Source: Acidimicrobiaceae bacterium (GTDB taxonomy: Bacteria; Actinomycetota; Acidimicrobiia; Acidimicrobiales; Ilumatobacteraceae). Taken from it: DNA of 32,437 nt. The notes under the pieces are model-generated. The model was not told the origin of the DNA. It ran no database searches and saw only the letters and a list, made by a program, of their open reading frames with translations. Of the stretch, positions 8,573 through 14,016 are shown one piece after another. The position numbers and the translations under genes are program-made. How positions within the stretch are numbered: the first letter of the stretch is position 1; each line of letters begins with the position of its first letter. The DNA is taken from positions 1-32,437 of the forward strand of contig CANFUE010000020.1 in the NCBI GenBank assembly GCA_947450115.1, in the 5' to 3' direction.

Positions 8573-9348
8573 AGAAGCGAATCGATACCGAGCGTGACGC
8601 CCGGTGTTTCGGCAACGCGCTTACAGGCAAGAACAACTCCTGGCATGAAACTCACACGATCATTTGAGTCGTGGCGAATGACCAGAGTTTGACCAGCGGT
8701 ACCCAATATGACTTCTTGTGATGCAGTCATGCCCACCATGCGCACTGCATGAACACGAATACCTGATGGGCCTTCGCCGCCTCGTGCACCTGGGGCAACT
8801 TCATGTTGTGTTGGATCTTTTGCCCAGTCGCTACTTGCTGCAGCCATGCGCTGCGCTGTAACCATTGCCGTTCCACTCGGCGCATCGGCCTTTGCATTGT
8901 GATGGAACTCAATAATTTCTGCGGTCTCAAAATATGGTGCGGCTTGTTCAGCAAACTTCATCATGAGCACTGCACCAATGGCAAAGTTCGCAGCAATAAG
9001 ACAACTGCTGCGCATAAATGATTCTTTAAATGTTGCCATGTCGGCATCGTTAAAACCGGTAGTGCCCACCACTGCGTGCATACCGTGCAGGCCCAGCCAC
9101 GGCAACGTAATGCGTGCTGCCGCAGCAACAGTGAAGTCGACGACCACTTCTGCTTGCGCATCGGCAAGTGCTTTTAACTCAGCAGCAATGGTGAGGCCAT
9201 GACATTCTTTGCCAGCGTGCATTGGGTCGACAGCAGCAACGAGCACCAACTGTGGGTCGGCAACAACGGCATCGCACACAGTGGCGCCCATACGGCCCCC
9301 TGCACCTACTACACCAACACGTATGGGATTCTCAGATGAAAACGTCAC
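8569..9348 (-). CDS. dapB: 4-hydroxy-tetrahydrodipicolinate reductase
   Basis: DapB reduces the DapA product with NAD(P)H in diaminopimelate/lysine synthesis. The 259-residue reading has the Rossmann motif IRVGVVGAGGRMG at the N-terminus, VVDFTVAAA, VVGTTGF, and the active-site block IEFHHNAKADAPSGTA. The frame stays open upstream to 9531, but that extension is low-complexity and runs into pnp. GTG at 9348 is the only standard start codon close to the Rossmann motif and gives the normal family length. The start codon directly abuts an 11-bp hairpin (9349-9374). The 3' end overlaps the convergent membrane protein gene by 4 bases. Confidence 0.93.
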   Translation of the reverse strand: MTFSSENPIRVGVVGAGGRMGATVCDAVVADPQLVLVAAVDPMHAGKECHGLTIAAELKALADAQAEVVVDFTVAAAARITLPWLGLHGMHAVVGTTGFNDADMATFKESFMRSSCLIAANFAIGAVLMMKFAEQAAPYFETAEIIEFHHNAKADAPSGTAMVTAQRMAAASSDWAKDPTQHEVAPGARGGEGPSGIRVHAVRMVGMTASQEVILGTAGQTLVIRHDSNDRVSFMPGVVLACKRVAETPGVTLGIDSLL

Positions 9349-9374
9349 AACCCCGACCGTAGTCGGTCGGGGTT
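9349..9374 (-). terminator. Strong hairpin between pnp and dapB (terminator or translational control)
   Basis: The arms AACCCCGACCG and CGGTCGGGGTT are perfectly complementary over 11 bp with a 4-base loop. On the minus strand the hairpin follows the pnp stop by about 35 bases and is followed by GTGACGTTTTC, only weakly U-rich, so it is an imperfect intrinsic terminator. It ends exactly at the dapB GTG and would hide any ribosome-binding sequence there in read-through transcripts. Confidence 0.7.
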
Positions 9375-9409
9375 GTGGATGAATTGCGTTTTTGTTTGTT
9401 AGGGAAGAT

Positions 9410-11857
9410 TTAGCGATGACGACGGCGATTGTCGTCGCCACGTCCACGGCCACCACCACGGTTGCCCGCTTCGCGGCCGGGGCCGAGGTCACCGAGTTCG
9501 CCAGTGAGTTCACTTTCGAACTCATCTTCAAAGCTCACAGCCACTGCGTTGTCGGGCGCATCGCTGCGCTCGGCACGAGGTGCGCGCTCTTCACGAGGGG
9601 CACGCTCTTCGCGGGGAGCACGTGGTGCGCGTTCCTCACGAGGGGCTGCGTCGCCGGTTGATTCGAAGCCTTCACCAACGGGGCTGAGGCTGACCTTGCC
9701 CTTGTCGTCGATGTCGTCAACACGAACCTGAATTTCTTGGCCGAGTTCAAGCACGTCTTCAACATTGTTGATGCGCTTGCCATTACCCAACTTTGAAATG
9801 TGTACGAGTCCGTCACGTCCGGGAAGGATGTTGACGAATGCGCCGAACTTGGTGATGCTCACAACGCGACCGTTGTAGATACCACCGAGGTCTGCTGTTG
9901 GTGGCTGAACAATTGCCATGATGCGCTCGCGAGCATCGTTCACCTTCACAGAGTCTGGTGAGCCAATGGTGATGATGCCCACGGCACCATCGTCGCTCAC
10001 TGCAATGTCGGCACCAGTTTCTTGCTGAATGGTGTTGATGACCTTGCCCTTGGGCCCGATGACTTCTCCGACTTTGTCGAGCGGAATGGTGAAGGAAACA
10101 ATTTTTGGAGCGGTTTCGGCAACTTCGCTACGAGGTGCAGAAAGTGCTGCGTTCATCACTTCCAAAATGGCTAGACGTGCATCTTTTGCTTGGTCGAGAG
10201 CAGCAATCAACACGTCGGCTGGAATGCCTTCAATTTTTGTGTCGAGCTGCAAAGCCGTAATGGCATCGGCAGTACCGGCAACTTTGAAGTCCATGTCGCC
10301 GAATGCGTCTTCAGCACCCAAAATATCGGTGAGCGTGGTGTACTTGCCTTCAGCAAACACCAAGCCCATTGCGATACCTGCAACAGGAGCAATGATGGGC
10401 ACACCAGCATCCATGAGTGAAAGGCTTGCTGAGCAGACCGAACCCATTGAGGTGGAACCGTTAGATGACATCACTTCACTCACCAAACGAATGGTGTAGG
10501 CAAAGTCTTCCTGGCTTGGCACTACTGGCAACAACGCACGCTCGGCCAATGCACCGTGGCCAATTTCGCGGCGCTTAGGTGAACCAACACGACCGGTTTC
10601 GCCGTTTGCCCATGGAGCCATGTTGTAGTGATGAATGAAACGCTTGGTGGTTTCAGGAGTCAATGTGTCGAGCAACTGGTTCATGCGTGGCATTGCGAGT
10701 GTGCACACGTTCATTACTTGTGTTTCTCCACGTTGGAAAAGGCCGGTGCCATGTGCTGTAGCCAAAATGCCGACTTCAGACGAAACTGGGCGCAGATCGC
10801 GCGGTCCACGACCATCGATGCGCATGCCTTCTTCAACGATGCGCTTACGAACCAATTTCTTGGTCAAGCTACGCACTGCTTCTTTGACGCCTTTTTCCTG
10901 ACCAGCAAATGCACCAGGTGCTTCAGAGGTTCCACACAACGCTGCAAGAGCTTCTGCAGTTACTGCATCGATTGCTTCGTTACGAGCGCTCTTCAATGAA
11001 ATAGCAACTGCCGGAGCCAACTTTGTGGTGGCAACACCTTCTACAGCAGCAAATACTTCTGGTGTGTAGTCAAGTACAGGTGTGTACTTCAGTGGCTCAA
11101 TGGGACCCTTTGTAGCAATAACGCTTGCTACAAGTTGACGCTGCAAACCAATGGACTCTTTGATCCACTTCTTTGATGCCTCAAGGCCACTTGCCAAAAC
11201 TGGCTCATTAACTTTTGGTGCACCATCGGCATAGTACGAGAAGCTCTTCTCGGTGCCGCCGGCTTCCACCATCATGATGGCAACGTCACCGTCGTCGAGC
11301 TGACGACCTGCTACGACGAGTTCGAATGTTGCTGCTTCACTCTCTTCAAAGGTGGGGTGTGGAATCCACTCACCAGAAGTGCTGTAAGCAACGCGCACTG
11401 CGCCAATTGGGCCTTCAAAAGGAATGCCACTGATCATGAGCGATGCAGATGCAGCGTTGATCGACAAAATGTCGTGTGGGTTTTCCTGGTCGGCACCAAT
11501 GATGGTGAGCACGATTTGTGTTTCGTTGCGGTAGCCATCGGGGAATGCAGGGCGCAACGGGCGGTCGGTGAGACGGCAAGTAAGAATTGCCATTTCGGTT
11601 GGGCGACCTTCACGGCGGAAAAATGCACCAGGAATTTTTCCTGCGGCATAAGCACGCTCTTCTACGTCGACGGTGAGTGGGAAGAAGTCAATTCCGTCGC
11701 GAACGCCTTTGGCGGCATTTGCGGTGGAGAGTACGGTGGTGCGGCCAAGGCTCGCAACGACTGCACCCTGTGACTGCTGGGCAAGTTTTCCTGTCTCAAA
11801 AGACAGAGTTTTATCGGTACCTGAAACGGCACCAGACACGCGGATGGCATCAGCCAT
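9410..11857 (-). CDS. pnp: Polyribonucleotide nucleotidyltransferase (PNPase)
   Basis: PNPase degrades RNA 3'-5' by phosphorolysis and can add tails. The 815-residue protein contains the first RNase PH domain (FFPLTVDVEERAYAAGKIPG, then FRREGRPTE), a helical linker, the second RNase PH domain (RIDGRGPRDLRP, FQRGETQV, SMGSVCSASL), a KH domain with GxxG in VIGPKGK (about 590-650) and an S1 domain (GRVVSITKFGAFVNILPGRD, about 655-728). An 86-residue tail follows, with tandem PREERA-type repeats and an R/G-rich end. The start ATG at 11857 has a near-perfect ribosome-binding site. It lies downstream of rpsO, the conserved bacterial order. Confidence 0.97.
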   Translation of the reverse strand: MADAIRVSGAVSGTDKTLSFETGKLAQQSQGAVVASLGRTTVLSTANAAKGVRDGIDFFPLTVDVEERAYAAGKIPGAFFRREGRPTEMAILTCRLTDRPLRPAFPDGYRNETQIVLTIIGADQENPHDILSINAASASLMISGIPFEGPIGAVRVAYSTSGEWIPHPTFEESEAATFELVVAGRQLDDGDVAIMMVEAGGTEKSFSYYADGAPKVNEPVLASGLEASKKWIKESIGLQRQLVASVIATKGPIEPLKYTPVLDYTPEVFAAVEGVATTKLAPAVAISLKSARNEAIDAVTAEALAALCGTSEAPGAFAGQEKGVKEAVRSLTKKLVRKRIVEEGMRIDGRGPRDLRPVSSEVGILATAHGTGLFQRGETQVMNVCTLAMPRMNQLLDTLTPETTKRFIHHYNMAPWANGETGRVGSPKRREIGHGALAERALLPVVPSQEDFAYTIRLVSEVMSSNGSTSMGSVCSASLSLMDAGVPIIAPVAGIAMGLVFAEGKYTTLTDILGAEDAFGDMDFKVAGTADAITALQLDTKIEGIPADVLIAALDQAKDARLAILEVMNAALSAPRSEVAETAPKIVSFTIPLDKVGEVIGPKGKVINTIQQETGADIAVSDDGAVGIITIGSPDSVKVNDARERIMAIVQPPTADLGGIYNGRVVSITKFGAFVNILPGRDGLVHISKLGNGKRINNVEDVLELGQEIQVRVDDIDDKGKVSLSPVGEGFESTGDAAPREERAPRAPREERAPREERAPRAERSDAPDNAVAVSFEDEFESELTGELGDLGPGREAGNRGGGRGRGDDNRRRHR
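9568..9657 (-). repeat. pnp: Tandem Arg/Glu/Pro repeats in the PNPase tail
   Basis: The region encodes near-tandem units of the type APREER / APRAPREER / APREERAPR at about residues 735-765. The tail is low-complexity, mixed-charge and probably disordered. Such C-terminal tails often bind RNA or partner proteins; that role is inferred here. Confidence 0.75.
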
Positions 11858-11861
11858 GGTG

Positions 11862-11869
11862 TCCTCCTT
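11862..11869 (-). promoter_or_regulatory. pnp: Strong ribosome-binding site of pnp
   Basis: On the minus strand AAGGAGGA lies four bases upstream of the pnp ATG. It is one of the best Shine-Dalgarno sequences in the window and fixes the start. The leader end (CATATATA before the site) resembles the rpsO leader, where CATATATA precedes GTGAGG. Confidence 0.8.
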
Positions 11870-11908
11870 TTATATATGTTTGCGCTCAAAGATGAGACGG
11901 GGTCAAAT

Positions 11909-11994
11909 GAGCAACAATGTCGGTTCCCAGTCGGCAATCTCGTGACCCAACGGGGCCACGGGCTAGGCGACTGACAACCGACTCACGGTTGCTC
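11909..11994 (-). promoter_or_regulatory. Long imperfect stem-loop in the pnp leader RNA
   Basis: Nested complementary segments can fold the minus-strand leader into one extended stem: 11909-11915 with 11988-11994 (7 bp), 11919-11925 with 11976-11982 (7 bp), 11928-11933 with 11968-11973 (6 bp) and the tip hairpin 11941-11948 with 11953-11960 (8 bp, one G-U). A competing local hairpin, 11975-11980 with 11986-11991, is mutually exclusive with the outer stem. In E. coli the pnp leader forms a long stem cleaved by RNase III that allows PNPase autoregulation. A similar role here is inferred. Confidence 0.6.
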
Positions 11995-12026
11995 GCTTCT
12001 TTATTTCTGGTTTCTATTCTGCTTGT

Positions 12027-12051
12027 GGTATCCCCACCTTTTGGGGATACC
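12027..12051 (-). terminator. Hairpin between rpsO and pnp
   Basis: The arms GGTATCCCCA and TGGGGATACC (10 bp) are perfectly complementary with a 5-base loop, 22 bases after the rpsO stop. No U-tract follows on the minus strand. It may be an actinobacterial-type terminator or attenuator, or a 3' protective/processing structure for the rpsO mRNA, allowing partial read-through into pnp. Confidence 0.65.
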
Positions 12052-12073
12052 TAGCCAGAGTGGGCGACGCTGA

Positions 12074-12340
12074 TTAGCGACGAAGACCAAGTTTTGCGAT
12101 GAGATCGCGGTAACGCTGAACATCACGGTCGCGTACGTAATCGAGCATGCGGCGACGACGGCCAACCAACATCAAAAGTCCACGACGTGAGTGGTGATCT
12201 TTTGGGTGGTCTTTCAAGTGATCAGTCAATTGATTGATGCGGTCGGTAAGGAGCGCAATCTGAACATCTGGAGAGCCGGTATCGGTCGCGTGCTGTTGGT
12301 GCACGGCGATGGTGGTCTGCTTTGGTGCCTTTTCTGGCAT
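12074..12340 (-). CDS. rpsO: 30S ribosomal protein S15
   Basis: This 88-residue protein binds 16S rRNA in the central domain of the small subunit. Family signatures are continuous: [49 protein letters not shown] and [13 protein letters not shown]. The frame is open 14 codons further upstream, but the ATG at 12340 (MPEKAPKQ) gives the standard S15 length and is preceded by GAGG. It is followed by pnp after about 216 bases of structured leader. The usual upstream neighbour ribF is separated here by a plus-strand cassette of three genes. Confidence 0.96.
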   Translation of the reverse strand: MPEKAPKQTTIAVHQQHATDTGSPDVQIALLTDRINQLTDHLKDHPKDHHSRRGLLMLVGRRRRMLDYVRDRDVQRYRDLIAKLGLRR

Positions 12341-12501
12341 GGGTGCCTCACTTTGTATATATGGTGGGTCGCTCGCAGCCAATTGGCCACGGGCATCTCA
12401 GCGACGCTCTCCCCTTCTTTCGTTGGGGCGGGCCTTGCTGGACCTCTACAGGCTACGGAATAGACACACCACCACCAACCCGCGACGGGTAACCTTGCCC
12501 C
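12341..12501. other. Divergent intergenic region rpsO / ribE
   Basis: These 161 bases must hold the promoters of both rpsO (minus) and ribE (plus). A minus-strand pair TTGGTG-17-TAGCCT can be read near 12440-12470, but it is a weak match. There is a small inverted repeat ACCCG-3-CGGGT near 12478-12490 just before the ribE start. No FMN-riboswitch-like sequence was recognised. Confidence 0.4.
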
Positions 12502-13086
12502 GTGTTCACTGGAATTGTTGAAGAGCTTGGTCGGGTCATCTCCCGTCGCGGACCCCGATTACGGATTTCCGCGTCAACAGTGCTTGACGGCAGCGAACTT
12601 GGTGCCTCCATTGCCGTGAATGGCTGCTGCCTCACCCTTGTGTCATCAGACACCACTGCTGGTAATTCCTGGTGGGAAGCCGATGTGAGTGAAGAAACCT
12701 ACCAACGCACCAACTTGAACGACATTGAAGATGGTGCCGTGGTCAACCTCGAGCGCCCCATGGCTCTTGGCGAACGCCTCGGTGGGCACATTGTGCTTGG
12801 TCATGTTGATGGCGTAGGAACTGTGGTGCAAGCAGCTCCCGAGTTGCGCATTCGTATTGCCCCAGAACTCATGGTGTATCTCGTTGAAAAAGGTTCGGTC
12901 ACCGTTGATGGCATCAGCCTCACTGCTTTCAATTTAGGTGACGACACTTTTGATGTTGCTGTTATTCCTCACACCTGCGAGGTCACCACTCTTGGTGTGC
13001 GTCGCGCAGGCGACAGAGTAAACATTGAAATGGATGTACTCGCCAAACACGTTGAACGACTACTGACTGCGCACATTAAAAAATGA
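12502..13086 (+). CDS. ribE: Riboflavin synthase, alpha-type
   Basis: The enzyme dismutates two molecules of 6,7-dimethyl-8-ribityllumazine into riboflavin and 5-amino-6-ribitylaminouracil. The 194-residue protein shows the two lumazine-binding barrels: MFTGIVEELG at the start, AVNGCCLTLV in the first half, then LGGHIVLGHVDGVG and VTVDGISLTAF in the second. The start is a GTG at 12502, which gives the canonical MFTGI N-terminus. It overlaps the next gene by four bases (ATGA), so the two are translationally coupled. Its by-product, ribitylaminouracil, is a substrate of FbiC, encoded two genes downstream. Confidence 0.95.
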   Translation: MFTGIVEELGRVISRRGPRLRISASTVLDGSELGASIAVNGCCLTLVSSDTTAGNSWWEADVSEETYQRTNLNDIEDGAVVNLERPMALGERLGGHIVLGHVDGVGTVVQAAPELRIRIAPELMVYLVEKGSVTVDGISLTAFNLGDDTFDVAVIPHTCEVTTLGVRRAGDRVNIEMDVLAKHVERLLTAHIKK

Positions 13087-13871
13087 GCGATATCTCACAA
13101 CAACTGTCGGCGCTACGTAACGAAATAGACAGCATCGACCAAGGCATTGTTGAACTTCTTGCGCGTCGACTTGACGTATGCAAAGAAGTAGCCGATGTGA
13201 AATCGCAAGTTGATGCAGCCGTTATTCAGCCACAACGCGTTCGCGAAGTACTCACCACCCGTCGGCAGTGGGCCATTGATAAAAATGTTGATGCCGACTT
13301 TGCTGAACAGATTTTTCGTACATTGCTTGCGGAAACTCATCGCATCGAAGTGGCGCATGGCCGCGATGAGTCGGCACCACTCAAAGATGCCGAGATGAAC
13401 GGTGCTTCCGCTCTCGACACTGTTGCGTGTCGCATCGACCATGTTGTTGTTGCCGTTACCGATATCACCGCCGCTTGTTCCTTTTTTACCCAAATGGGGT
13501 TCCGCGTGTCACCCACCGACGACAAAGACATGTTCCTTGCAGAGGCCGGCGGCGTTCTTGTAGTTCTCTTGGGTGCCGGCAACGACGCTGCAGTACAGGC
13601 TCATCTCGACGAACATGGCTCGGGCGTGCAACACATCGCCATAGAAGTGCTCAACGCTGGCTTCACACAACAGGCACTATCGGCAATCGGAGTTCCCCTC
13701 CTCACCGACGTCATTGTTGACCACGACGGCCACGAGCAGCTCTTCACCGTGCTCGACCCGGTTTCTGGGGTGCAATTGGGCTTTATTAGCCGCACGGGGC
13801 ATCGCTTGCCTCTCAATAGCCACAATGTGCGAGCCCTCTTTGCTGCGGCTCCCGACCAACACCCGAACTAG
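13083..13871 (+). CDS. Chorismate mutase (AroQ/PchB-type) fused to a VOC domain
   Basis: This 262-residue protein has two domains. Residues 1-92 are an AroQ-fold chorismate mutase. Taking E. coli mutase residues Arg11, Arg28, Lys39, Arg51 and Gln88 from memory, the equivalents here are Arg12, Arg29, Lys40, Arg52 and Glu89. QPQRV resembles the PERV segment of PchB, the isochorismate-pyruvate lyase. After a linker, residues 117-240 are a vicinal-oxygen-chelate domain (RIDHVVVAV, GVQHIAIEV, EQLFTVLDP) resembling the C-terminal half of 4-hydroxyphenylpyruvate dioxygenase. Two metal ligands are present (His120, His184), but the expected Glu appears to be Gly233. It likely converts chorismate to prephenate; the VOC role is unknown. 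Coupled to ribE and followed by fbiC. Confidence 0.8.
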   Translation: MSDISQQLSALRNEIDSIDQGIVELLARRLDVCKEVADVKSQVDAAVIQPQRVREVLTTRRQWAIDKNVDADFAEQIFRTLLAETHRIEVAHGRDESAPLKDAEMNGASALDTVACRIDHVVVAVTDITAACSFFTQMGFRVSPTDDKDMFLAEAGGVLVVLLGAGNDAAVQAHLDEHGSGVQHIAIEVLNAGFTQQALSAIGVPLLTDVIVDHDGHEQLFTVLDPVSGVQLGFISRTGHRLPLNSHNVRALFAAAPDQHPN

Positions 13872-14016
13872 CAACTCTGCAACTACCTGCGCTACAGTCA
13901 CATTGCTTGACATGTAGGTAATGCCTTGGATTTCTAGCTCCCGAAGCATTGCCGTTGAGCGCTGGCAGACATACTCAGTTCGTTCCTTAGGAACGGTTAC
14001 CGGAAAAGGTTTCTTC
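13872..14016 (+). promoter_or_regulatory. fbiC leader with a small palindrome
   Basis: The frame of fbiC is open here from an ATG at 13921, but the sequence reads more like a leader. An inverted repeat CGTTCC-TTA-GGAACG lies at 13981-13995, directly followed by the palindrome CGGTTACCG, and a good ribosome-binding site (GGAAAAGG, 14002-14009) precedes the ATG at 14017. A TTGACA occurs at 13907-13912, but no convincing -10 follows it. Confidence 0.45.

Noticed and set aside
9349-9531. N-terminal extension of dapB to 9531
   Set aside because: The extension would overlap the pnp 3' end, is translated from the pnp tail region and the hairpin, is low-complexity, and makes DapB about 60 residues too long.
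12341-12382. Longer rpsO start at 12382
   Set aside because: The 14 extra residues are absent from S15 proteins and the ATG at 12340 gives the standard length.
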